From Pohlia nutans (taxonomy: Eukaryota; Streptophyta; Bryopsida; Bryales; Mniaceae): a DNA stretch of 64,000 nucleotides. Shown piece by piece: positions 46,601-57,630 of the stretch (the first letter of the stretch is position 1; each line of letters opens with the position of its first letter). The notes beneath the pieces are model-generated. The model did no database searches. It saw nothing but the letters and a program-made list of their open reading frames with translations, and was not told the origin of the DNA. The stretch covers positions 17,316,113 to 17,380,112 of the forward strand of contig CM040092.1 of the NCBI GenBank assembly GCA_022496805.1, given 5' to 3'. The position numbers were made by a program, and so were the translations under genes.

Positions 46601-49600
46601 AACAGCAGCTACCGAATCAATAATAATGCAATAAACCAGTGCACCCTATACGTGCTCGTGCTGACATGGATGCGCAATAAGTCTCCAGCTAAAAATATTT
46701 GGTGCTATTCAAAGCCTGAGCGAAAAAGTTTGATTGTGAACATTGATACCTGGCTCACGTCAATAGCTCTCCAGTTGACTGCAAGTACAACTTTCTGCAA
46801 TTTAGCCTCTGACAGCGCAGCCCAATGTATTTCCTTAGTGGCACAGTATGAGCCTGAGATGGAATTTCTAGCAAAACAACCTCGGGTGAACAGTGACGCT
46901 GTCAAGGTACACCAGGGCTTAACAGCAGATTTCTTGAGCCCAGAACTCTGATCAACCAGACAACGCAAACAGCATTCTATTAAGCACCCGGAGTATGCCA
47001 AAATTGAATCGTGTGCATGCGTTCTCATGCCTCCCAGTTCCTCCAGTCTGTGTCGCTGATGTGCATTTATATGATCTGAAATTTTAATCGCTCCTTGCAC
47101 TTTGCTCGAACTGAAATCGACGTTTTGCAAGGTAGGGTTCAGAGGGTCAATACAGGCGTCATTATCATGATGAATCAAGAGGCTGTAGGGAAGAAGCACA
47201 ACTTCAACATCAACTGCCCATTCCTTCTCCTTGTCTGGGGAAAACTGCAGACATGAAGTACAAAATAATAAGCTCTTAGTAAGGGTCTATCTCTCGAATA
47301 GTCTGAAGCATTCACATCAAAAGAAGATAAGGTAATAAAGCACCTTTACTCTGGCTGGGAATTTGTGTGTGATGAGTGCGATATGAAACTCTTTTCCCTT
47401 CCAGACATGTGCTGGATCGTTTTTCACATCACTTGTACTGAGAAGATCCACGGCTACCTCAGGTTTATGACGTTGAAGTTCTGAAGGCCAAGTTAGGCCC
47501 TCTAGTCTCTTTGCATACCGAAGGTAAAATTTCACATAGTAAGAAAGCGATTTAGGTACACTATTCCTGATTACCGAGCCTTTCAGTAAGCTGGACCATG
47601 AAAGTGGCGAAGGTACAGTTTTACTCTTCCAATCTGCAGATTCAGCTGAGGATTTGCAATCTCCTTCCATAATCAACTTGTATTTAGCAATCTGAAACAA
47701 GAAATTATAACATCACTTGACAAAATCAAAACGAGTCAAACTACGCCATATTAGCACTCTTCGAAACTATCAAATTCTCCAGCACCAGATGACCTCAGAT
47801 AACAAATGAATGTACGAACTGCAGAGACCAGGACGAAGCCCTAGAGCGTGTGCACGGCAAATCAAGAATATTAAGGTGCACACCCAGGTGCACAATCACT
47901 ATAATCCATAATTCTAGCAATATTTACCACTGAACTTCAGCATGAACGTCAAGTTATCAGTTCGAGTAGGAACCTGGTAAACACAGTGCAGATTTGAAAA
48001 AGACCGGAGGTCTGGGACAACGACATCGAAAGCTCCCGTTGCATCAACGAGTTGGAGCTTTCCTGTCGCTTGACACACCTGTACAGAACAAGGAATTTGA
48101 GAAGAGGAATGTAAACCTGTGAAAATAATCGGCAACAATCACGTGGTCTTAAGGCCCTCAAACATTCTAGAGCTGGTACTCGCCCTGTTTTTTCCTCAGC
48201 ACACCTCTTTTGCCCAAAAATTGTTTCCATGTAGTACACCACTGCGGAGAGTAGAGAATAATAAGGCTTTGGATGATTCATTCTTGGTTCCAGAGACTAA
48301 CCTTCAAGGAGCCTACAAGCACAACACCCAGTTTTATACCAGATATTATATTGCGGACATAGCACGAGGTCCGGGAAACCACTGGCTCGCATAACCTAGG
48401 TATCTTAGATCCTAACTCCCAGTCACCGTCGTTTTTAATATAATCTTCATGCCAGATTGACGAGACTGGATCGAACCATAACATCTCGACATGCTTACAA
48501 AAGTTCGATAAGGGTGGAACCTGCACAACAATGACAAGTCATGCACACAATATAATTGTCAATACATTCATATTATGGAGCAGCCTCCCCACAGCTGAAG
48601 GTTGGCAGTTGGCGACCACCAGCCAGTTAACAACTGCTATCCAGTCCAAAATCCAGCAAGAAGTCTGCCACCGATGAGTGAACACCGATACGTACTATCT
48701 CAGTCGACCACGCTGAGCTGCTTCTATCATGCATCACTATCACTAAAAAATAAAACCTATATTCATAGCAAATTGCCATAAACTGAATTAATATAAACTC
48801 TAAAATCCGTTCATGATTGTAGCGTACCTTGGACAATAATATTGGTGCAGAATTATCTCCAAGGAGACAGAACTGTTCGTGCAAAAGAAACTCCTTGAAA
48901 GCATCCTGTGCCCTGACCAAAGTGAGAGACTTAGAAGCACAAATTCTCTTGATGCCTTTTTCTACCTGTCAAGCGCAGACTATCATGGCTTCTCCCTTTC
49001 TCGTCTACTATTCGATATTCACATACTCACTTTATGAAAAGTTTACACCTGCTCTTTAAAGACAAATGACATCCGGAAAAATTGATAACCAGAGAGCACT
49101 GTACTTACTCGATGAAGACTCACAGGTGTAGGCATCATTAATGGTAACACTTTCCGTATAAGTCCAGCATGCTGTTGGCTTGCACATATGCACAGAAAAA
49201 TTCAGAATTTGCTTACTCTTCATTTCTTCCACGAGGGGTTGATCTCATTGACCTTGGTTTTTATAAATAGACTAGGGTCCCCCAAAGTACATTACTCCCG
49301 AAAAGTGCACATACCAAAATAAATAATCGAGACATGTGGATACAAGACATCGGGGAGGCACCACAAAGACCAGTTATCTACGTCATCGAGACATACCTTC
49401 ATTGAACCTAGTAGCTCCGTATCTGAGTACACTCCTTGCAATTTGCACCCAAGGCTAGTGACCACATGTACAACCCTGCCGAAAAAGATACACATGAACG
49501 TCGTGGCTTGGTGTCCCAAAATCAAACATTTCGCTACAAGGCAATTCAACTTGTTCAAATTTTACGTGAGGATCTGATGTACCAGAAGGCCCAAGAAAAT

Positions 49601-52264
49601 GGAAGGCTCCCAATATAATTTGTCAATCGGCTTTGCGAGACTTGTGAATTCCGAAACCTGAAAACACCCACAGTAATAATCGAAATTCATCAACCTGTTT
49701 TGTAACGGTATGGTACCTATTATGCTTCAAAAAAGAGAAAGCATATTCTCAGTGCTTCCTTATGGTTAACCACTAAAGCAGGCCACATTCGGAGATCACA
49801 TGTCATCGTCAATTCGCACATCGTCATTACATCTGAAGCTGTTCTTGTAGGATCTAAATTCTTGTACGTGCAAGATCTTTGTTTTGACTCAAATATAACA
49901 AAATCCAAAACTAAAAAAAGTTAGCAACGGCTTACCTTGCATTCGAAATGGAATGAAGGACCACCCATACATGTGACCTTGAGCAAGCTCCCAGAACCAG
50001 CACTTTCTCTGAGACGCTTCTGAGAGACATAATGTGGGCATGCCTTATAGCAACCTACATGGTCATGCTTGTGGTGAGTACATTATTCACAAGGAGCACC
50101 CACTTGAAGCCCACTTAAAATGTGTATTTAAGGAGCAAAGACAGTTCCACCCACTTACAAGAGCACCCACTTGAAGCCCATGTACTTGAGTATGTTTATA
50201 GTGAGTCAGGAGGAGCCACACTTTATCATCGAGTTCCAAGATCTGGCCCTGCATTAAAATGCTTGTTATCTTCCCCACATATGATCGAAGACCTGCACAA
50301 AGCACATTACTTCCTGTCATACACCAATATTACTAAGTGAAGTGGTGACGTGACAGCTACACAGGGCTAACAAGCGTCATGAATCGAGTGTTACGTGAGA
50401 TAGTGCAGCAATGGTCATTGGGATTTGATGTCACGGAACACCAAGCTTCCGGCATAATCGACAGAAGAGCGGTTGGTTTCTTAGAGTAACACTTGTAAAG
50501 AGACGACAAGGAGCTCACAACTGATGCACACTACCTTGTCCAGATATACCCGATGCCTCGCCATCGGGTACAATCCTTGCTTGGAGTTGAAGCCTGAGGC
50601 TCGATGATCTTGCCACTTCGCATGAACTATCGAGACATCCTAAATGTCGAAATTGATCCCCAGGTTGCTTGTGAAGTCGATTGTTGTTGTCGTGCTTGCA
50701 GAATATAACTGGCTCCGCTACCTTACAATTGGAAGAGTGGACCAATGTAGGACCAACATGGAACACTAGGGTGATCCGTGTTGCAACATAGATACAGAAT
50801 TCTTTCTTCTCAGGACCTAGCTGGATCATTTTTCTACGCATTCCAGTAATAGCGATGAAACCTCCAAGCATCTCACCCAACAAAGGACGCCAAGAAGCAA
50901 CAGCGCCTGAGAAGTAAATGGCAACGGTTCCATCCTCGCCTGCATCCACGACCTCTTGCTCAAGAAATTGACTGCATCGGTAAGTCCAAGTACTCGTAGC
51001 ATTTTGGTTGTGTTTTGGCTGCGAGATAGTGCCGTGACAGCAAGAACGAAGCTCTACCAAAAATCCCAGCATACTCTGGCCATCCGACTGAACACTAAAG
51101 CCACTCTTGTCTTTGAAGAGAGACTTCTGAGTACCTTGTCCAAGTAAAGATCTGCCATCTGCAACTACTGGTGCACTTTGTATAGAAGATTTGGAAGGTA
51201 ATATGAATGGTGAACTGATGCACTGGAGCAAGCCCAAGACCCGCAGACGGGGCTTACTTTTACCTTTCTTATCCAAAGGGCTTTCTAAGACGATGTTGCG
51301 AGCATTTGCAGCGGCAGGACTGAGACACGGTGAAGGAAAATCTAACACCTGCACAACGTAGACCAAAATGAAAATGTCATCCTCTCATCGTTTACGGGTA
51401 TGAAACTTCTACTTAAAAGGTGGATACAGAAAATGTGCAGTAGTAAACTAACCTGAGCGGTTGGTACAGAAGGTTGATCCAATAGCCTCAGGCTATGGAT
51501 TTCAAGACAACCTCCGCAATCCAAAGATTGAGGCAGCACCCTCTCATCATTTCCAGAAAAGTCTTGTGACTTATGATTTTCGAAGCCCCCTGTCCGTTTA
51601 GGTAGAGGAACTGCATCAGAACCGGTAGAGCCACCCTTCGCATTGCATTGCCTCTCTGAGTGCTTAATCGCCGGTACGAACGTCCATGAACTGGCCTGAA
51701 CCATAACAATGGCAATTCAGAATGGCAAGGCATAAGGCAAATTTAAAACAGTAGATAATTGAACACTAATCTACTGTGCTTTTTAAAGCTAACGATTAAC
51801 AAGTAGATAATTCTCAATTTCAAATGAAAGAATCAACGCAGCTAAGTGTCTCAAACCTGCACATGTTGGCCTAGCAACTCAACATCAAGGCTTTGAACAG
51901 TGCAGCAAACAGCAATTGACCCATCGCAGAAGGCCAAACAGTCTAGCGAATTTGAGCCAGTTCCTGGATGTGAACTCGCAGTCCTATTCCAAAGCAGCAG
52001 CCGTCCCACCAGCAGCCATGAACCTTTAAACACCGTCGACTCCACCTTCAGTTTCTTCAGCTCACCGCTGACCTCTGTAGCTTTTCCTTTCCGCTTACAA
52101 TTATTTCCAGACGCCTCAACTTTCCACTCTGCCGAATTGGACGTCCTAACATTGGGATCAACTAATTTTGAAGCATTCGAAATAGTCTGCGAGGTGGACA
52201 GAAATGAAGATGTGCAGGGAACACCGGCCAGCAGAAGATCCTCCAAGGACAATCGCACATGCAT
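43612..52264 (-). CDS. CTC1: CTC1, large subunit of the CST telomere complex, 19 coding exons
   Basis: CST (CTC1-STN1-TEN1) binds single-stranded telomeric DNA and supports telomere replication and C-strand fill-in. Exons: 52264-51857, 51695-51453, 51348-50535, 50292-50159, 50054-49936, 49657-49583, 49475-49397, 49171-49109, 48965-48828, 48520-48302, 48078-47974, 47691-47344, 47244-46750, 46587-45871, 45759-45668, 45542-45320, 44615-44477, 44286-43937, 43827-43612. Total 4977 nt, 1658 aa, all GT-AG with consistent phases. Landmarks that align with plant CTC1: DGSIAVCCTVQSLDVELLG, LRVLGLLQCISSPF, VAIYFSGAVASWRPLL, ELDDKVWLLLT, VLVLGACS, GKLQLVDATGAFDVVVPDL, GFGPGAVACFRRILLR and DDGSAVAECW (OB-fold strands). 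Longer than the ~1270 aa Arabidopsis protein, mainly from low-complexity spacers. Start: ATG at 52264 before HVRLSLEDLLLAG; the frame is open a little upstream but has no ATG, so an extra 5' exon is possible. The 49171 acceptor and short exons 6-8 are the least certain. Confidence 0.92.
44725..45301 (+). mobile_element. TTAA element, family A, copy 5, inside a CTC1 intron
   Basis: TTAACCCCTAAGCGTCCAAC at the left and CGTTTAGGGGTTAA at the right, with TTAA on both sides (577 bp). It lies wholly in the 704-bp CTC1 intron 45319-44616, 18 bp from the splice donor. Without it the intron would be about 127 bp, close to its neighbours. Its strand is opposite to that of CTC1. Confidence 0.85.
50094..50182. 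repeat. 22-bp direct duplication spanning a CTC1 splice donor
   Basis: GAGCACCCACTTGAAGCCCA occurs at about 50094-50113 in the intron and at 50161-50180 at the end of CTC1 exon 4, 67 bp apart. On the coding strand both copies are followed by a GT (CTCTT-GTAAGT for the real donor, CTCCTT-GTGAAT for the intronic one), so the second copy is a possible cryptic donor. Confidence 0.7.
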
Positions 52265-52342
52265 TGTTTCGCCTTCAAATGGCACATATGTCCCTTGACA
52301 CAATCCAAAAACCTCCCGAAGGCTGGCATCTCAGCGCAATAC

Positions 52343-53105
52343 ATCAATGCACATGATAAAAATCGATTCTAGCACCACAGCCGAAGACTCGAACATTCTA
52401 CCGAGGAGCATCACCGAGTCCCTAAAACTTCGAAATCATGGACCGACGAATTCGACAACAATTGCAACTAGCGGAAGAAAATCATCATCTCCACTTGACA
52501 AACGTACAAATGCAACAGTAATTTAATGTCGGACAAGAAATCCACACAAAAAATGATGACGAGCTTGAGCAACAGGAATTAGTCCGAGCAACAGTAATTA
52601 GTCTATTTCAACAACAGTAATTTAATATCGGAATCGTCTGATTCATTCCACTTTATAGTTGCGTTTTCGAGTGCGCTATTTTCGATTATGTTTTTGAAGA
52701 CTCTGTTCCTAAGCTGTAACTACACACACAAAGATTGAAAATCGTTACAAAAACGTTCTAATTACTACAGAACTAGTAATCGGAGAACGGTGTAATTCCT
52801 TGATCAATGCACATGTTAAACATCGATTTTAACACTACAGCAAAAGACTCGAAAATTCCATGAGAGAGAAAAATCGTGGACCGACAAAAGCAACGTGCGG
52901 CGATACAAGACCCTAATTTAAGTCACATAAAATTGCCTGAGAAATTGCAACTAGCTGAAGAAGTAATTCATATCTACTCGAAACAGAGACTAGAGAGGAA
53001 TCAGATTGGGAAGATCGAAACTTGCTTCAACTACGACTACGTTCAAAAATGCGGAGCTCCGAATTCGAAATCCACACAAGAAATGAAGACGAGGTTGAGC
53101 AAGAG
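52343..53105 (+). repeat. Diverged tandem duplication upstream of CTC1
   Basis: 52343-52592 and 52803-53115 are related with a 460-bp offset: ATCAATGCACATG, then AGACTCGAA(C/A)ATTC, TGGACCGACAA/GA, AATTGCAACTAGC(G/T)GAAGAA, and GAAATCCACACAA(A/G)AAATGA. The second copy is longer and holds an open plus-strand frame (about 52876-53258, DRQKQRAAIQ...LQLAEEVIHIY), but the codon matching the ATG of copy 1 (52439) is GTG there, and copy 1 stops after about 27 codons. Either a decayed duplicated short gene in head-to-head position with CTC1, or a duplicated leader region. Confidence 0.55.
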
Positions 53106-53115
53106 GAAATTTTCG

Positions 53116-55780
53116 AAATTGAAAGACTTCGTGAGGAAGCTCGAGGACGAAAGCGCGGGAGGGGGGGCACCAATTGATACCCGTCGAGAAACACGGCCGG
53201 TGGTGGGTTCCATCCCTGCTCACCGTCGATTCGAATGCCCTACAGATCGACGGTGACATATCCTCGATGCCTTGATGGTGAGCCCAGGGCACACGGCAAA
53301 CTGACCGACCGGCAAATAAAACTGTTATTTTTTTATCTCATGGAATTAGTACTTGAGATTACTCTCATTAGAAGCGCATTCAGAATTATGTTGAATATTC
53401 ACAGAAATTTTGGATTTGGAAATTTGGTGACCAAGATACACCTCATTAAAAGTACCTTATTTTTTGGAATTTGTCATATTTTCGACAGATCCTACCTCAA
53501 AAAAACAAAATTCAACCAATAGACACGAGAAATTCACATTGAAAATGCATCCAAAATTATGTTGCATAAACACGAGAAAATTTGAATTTGGAAAAGGAGC
53601 AACCAAGATAAAAGCAACCAAGAGCAACCAAGAGCATCCGAGAGAGCATCTTTTTTTTAAAAACCCTATAAATAAGAATTTTCTAAAGAAGACATTTAAT
53701 TAATATACCAATGAGAAGAAAAATGTTTACCCTCTCCGTCCCACTAAAAAGTTGTGATTTGGACATAAAATTTGTTCCGAATTAAAATTGTGATTTCCAT
53801 GACATAGGAATATACGAGAATTGTTTACCATCCAAATAAGCGTTACATATATATATGTGCATCTCAATGGAGTACATTAGTCATCTCAAGGCAATCGTGG
53901 ACTCACTCATTATTTATGACATGGATCATAGATTTACAAATTGATTTCAACTTCATGATTGACAATCTTTGATTTCATGGACCACCTAGTATACTCTTGA
54001 TCATGTATCACAAATTTATGGGCAAGTTCCAAGGCCAAATCTCCTATCATATTTGAATCCAGATTAAATATGTTCGTATCATTTGTATTGAAGTTACTTG
54101 TAGCAATCTAAGATGATTGTGAAATGGCAGTCTTTTTCGCGAAGTATTTTAGAGTTTCAAGCAATTGTAATCCTATAAATTTCAAGGGTGGTTTTGTGGT
54201 TCAATGAACTTCGATTTTAGCGCATCAATTTTCCTCTCATGCTATGCGGGTTAATTTCAAAGTTTCAATGAAATCACGACTTTTAAGTGGGACAGAGGAG
54301 TATTCTATAATATGTACAATGATACAATTGTATTTAGAAAGTTTTAACCACCATAGTACCGTAGCTAGGTTGCCACCCCATGAATGCATATTTAATATTT
54401 TTTGATAAATAAGGTTCGTTCTTAAAAAAAATGAATATTTTGATGATTTTGAATGGCCCAAAATGGCCTAAATAGCTTACAAATAGAAAAATATATTTTA
54501 AAATAATTTATTCTATTTCATTTTTTAGTCCTCATAATTTCTAGTATTTACCTTTTTTTTGGAATTATTTTTTAGCTACCCAGCTATGGCCTTGAGTTTG
54601 AAATTTAATAAATATTGAGTTTGAAATTTAATAAATTATGGTGACCACTACCATATTATTTTTGGCAACCACTACCATACGTATTGAGTTTGGAGTTTAA
54701 AGAATGTATTTTATTTTAGGAACTAAGTACTTCAATATTCAATAATATAATACTTTCTAAATATACATCCTTATTGTTGAACAATTTATCTTATTTCTAT
54801 TAGTATATAAAATGTTCTTTCCTAAAAGCTTCCAAATGATTCCAAATTAAAGACTTGTAGATATAAAAATGGAAAATTAAGGGCTAAGTTTCTAAATGGA
54901 CAAAAGTATCCATATCTAAATATATAGGATTTTAATGACCCTCAACTAGGAGAAGTTTTGTATTTCTAAAGCATACCACTTTGAAAGTTCATAGAAATTA
55001 CATATTTCATCAGAAAAATATGATTCCAATTGGATTCAACTCCACTGCCATAATATATATTTTTCCCTCAAAACTTTGTGACGTATCTTCCAAGATGTTC
55101 AAATTGCTTAAATGGATGGTCCTAGGTTCTTCAACATAGCATAATAGAGCAGTGTTGTGGAGTACCATTTTGAAAATTGGATCAAAAGAGAATCTTCACT
55201 TTAATTCATTTTTCAAAGTAATGAAAGAATGCCATTTGCATTCCCTAAATTTTGGGATGAACTACCGGCATGTCATTTGAGTTCACCGAAAACCCCAGGG
55301 AAGTCATTGTCAAAAATTTAGATAACCATGAGAGAACAAATATAGGTTGTCTTTTATTCATTTGAGATAAAATTTATAAATTTTTAGAAGTAATATAGGG
55401 TGTTTTAAAACCAAATTGAGAATGTTTTATGAATTTTTGAGAATATACCATGAATATACCCTAAATATAAAAATATTCCAATTATTTCATAGCCTATTAT
55501 TAAATACCCTATGATCGCTCATAGATACAAAAATTATACAAAGTGACTTCCCTGAGCCGAAAACAATCAATTCATCCTATTGAGTCAATGGTCTGCCATC
55601 CAATGCTATCTTTTTTCTGACAAGGATTGTTCATGAATAGTCCTTTGGTCCCTTCATGAATAGTCCATTAGGTTTGGTGGAATTTGTGGAAACCCTCCTC
55701 TAGCATTGGGGAGGTCACAAGTTCCAATCCCACGGGTGTTGTAGGGCCTTGTTTTAGATTATTCTTCAACTTATCATATA
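53116..55780. other. AT-rich intergenic DNA, no gene
   Basis: 53380-53440 and 53545-53610 share AGAATTATGTTG(A/C)AT and TTTGGAAA-type text, an old direct repeat. 54345-54590 is a degenerate relative of the MITE at 2796. TGAGTTTGAAATTTAATAAA is repeated at about 54594 and 54618. Nothing else recognised. Confidence 0.5.
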
Positions 55781-56342
55781 TTAACCCCTAAAGGACCGCG
55801 GTTTTTCCTGTATTTGAGCATCATTTTCACCTCTTTCTATTCATTTTCTTGTGAATATTTTTTTCCCTCTTGATAGAAAATACCAAATCAAACATTTAAA
55901 TAAAATTTAAGAAAATTTTAAACCAATTTAACAATTTTTCCCATGTCTTCAAAGACGGTCAAAAAATATTCAAAAAGACTACAATTTCATCTTTTCACTT
56001 CAAACGCTATAATCTTGCAATCTGTACGGTCAAATTCTATGAAAATTTTACCATGCACTCTCTTGGTAATCTATAACAAGATCCTACGGTTAAAGTTGAA
56101 AAAAAATTAATTTTTGAGGTTTATTTTGAGCCCTGCCGCACTGCCCATTCTCCCCAAAAAAACCCCTTTTGCTCCATAACTTCCACTTAAAAAGTCGGAA
56201 TCAAAAAAAAATTAGATCCCCATTTTTGTATCGATATACCAAATTCACATGATTTATTTCAAAAAATAAAAAATTGACACCATGGGAACCTACCCGAACA
56301 TTGAAATGTCCTAGTTAGGACACTTGGTCCTTTAGGGGTTAA
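55781..56342 (+). mobile_element. TTAA element, family B, copy 3 (562 bp, best preserved)
   Basis: TTAACCCCTAAAGGACCGCG at the left and GGTCCTTTAGGGGTTAA at the right. The 13-bp inverted repeat CCCCTAAAGGACC is perfect, with TTAA on both sides. GTCCTAGTTAGGAC lies near the right end. Non-coding. Useful as the reference for family B. Confidence 0.85.
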
Positions 56343-56785
56343 GATTGCAGTCTTTTGAACTAAAAAATCGTCTAAGGTGAGTTTTTAACTTTGAGACATT
56401 TTCTTTTGTTGGAATTAAGTTACTCGTATTGTAATTAAGTTACTTATGAGGAACTAATAGACCAAGAGTCTATGACTCTAAGTTAGTTAGAACACCAAAG
56501 TGATAGTCTAGTTAGTCTGTACATATTCTAAGTATATAGATAGATAATATTAAGACTATAAATGTGGCTTGGTAGGTGAAGGAGATAATATAGTCTATTG
56601 AACAAGATCTCACTTCTATGATTGGGTGGCAAGTCACATAATAATCATTATTTATTTTTTGTGCACATTATCTTTCTTAATTTAACATCTTATCGATTAA
56701 CTCTATTGCCACGTAAACTTAGTTTCTAATTGTAACTAGACTGTAAAAAAGTGTTCGCTCCCATTGCTCTATTCTGCTATGCACC
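56343..56785. other. Intergenic, no gene
   Basis: AT-rich; contains a GGAATTAAGTTACT / GTAATTAAGTTACT pair near 56410-56440. No coding or RNA gene supported. Confidence 0.5.
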
Positions 56786-57179
56786 TTAACCCCTAAAGGT
56801 ACTCACATGTTTTGTAAAACTCAAAGCCCTACAATCTACACATTTACATTTATATAACTTTTGAAATGCAAATAAATTACTGATTTTTATTTATTATCCC
56901 ATTTTTTTTTTAATAATTTGTACCTATCCATGAGCCAAAAATAGCCCCAATTATATTTCTAAAAAAATTCCAAGCACATAACCCCATAGCAAGCCGTAAC
57001 CCTTTAACATACAATGATGGGGATAGTAGATACGTTGCCGTATATTTGACATTTGTTGTAAATAGAAATTTCCAAATTAAGACACCAATAGCTCATTAAA
57101 ATCATGTCAACGTAAATTTTAACTTCACTTTTGATCTTAATACTGCTCGGGAAGGGCTCTCTGAGCCTTTTAGGGTTAA
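56786..57179. mobile_element. TTAA element, family F (394 bp)
   Basis: TTAACCCCTAAAGGTACTC at the left and GAGCCTTTTAGGGTTAA at the right, TTAA on both sides. The interior is unlike families A, B or E. It lies about 450 bp upstream of the TM9 start codon, the closest of these elements to a promoter here. Confidence 0.6.
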
Positions 57180-57344
57180 AAAAAAGTACGGAAAGAAAAG
57201 GAGTAAACAAAACAAAACGTTTCTAAAGTCCCCATCACACTCCAAGAATAATATTAATGAATGGTAATAATAGTGTTGACAATAATACACGGCTCAACCA
57301 CTGATTGAACGAAAGGCTTGCTTTGCTTAGCAGGTCTATTGACT

Positions 57345-57630
57345 CCTCTGACGACGACGACGACGACGACGGAGATCGTGTGTTGTTCTCTGGATCCAGG
57401 CTCCTCGCCATAGCCAGACTTTGCCATACTCCCATCCCTCTTTCGTCTTCCCAGCTCGCCCGCTTTGGTTGCGCAGAGCGCGACGGGAATGTAGCACCAT
57501 CCCACTCAGATCGCCATCAACAACAACCATGCTGGAGCGCCCTTGAAGTAGCCCTGTAACTTTGCAACAGCCAGCCTAGGGTTTCAACGCGCTTGGGGTT
57601 TGGTGATCGTTCGGGGGGGAGTTCGTCGCG
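57345..57630 (+). promoter_or_regulatory. Promoter/leader region of the TM9 gene
   Basis: GC content rises sharply from about 57340. A perfect GAC trinucleotide run (57351-57370) and a telobox-type CTAGGGTTT (57576-57584) precede the ATG at 57631. The open frame running through the GAC repeat has no ATG and is taken as leader, not protein. The transcription start is not determined. Confidence 0.5.

Noticed and set aside
52876..53256. 126-residue plus-strand frame near CTC1 as a confident gene
   Set aside because: Its start would be GTG, there is no ATG near the start, and the duplicate copy is truncated; kept only as a repeat and a question.
57305..57559. Frame with a poly-Asp run upstream of the TM9 gene
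   Set aside because: No ATG start; the Asp run is the GAC microsatellite in the leader.
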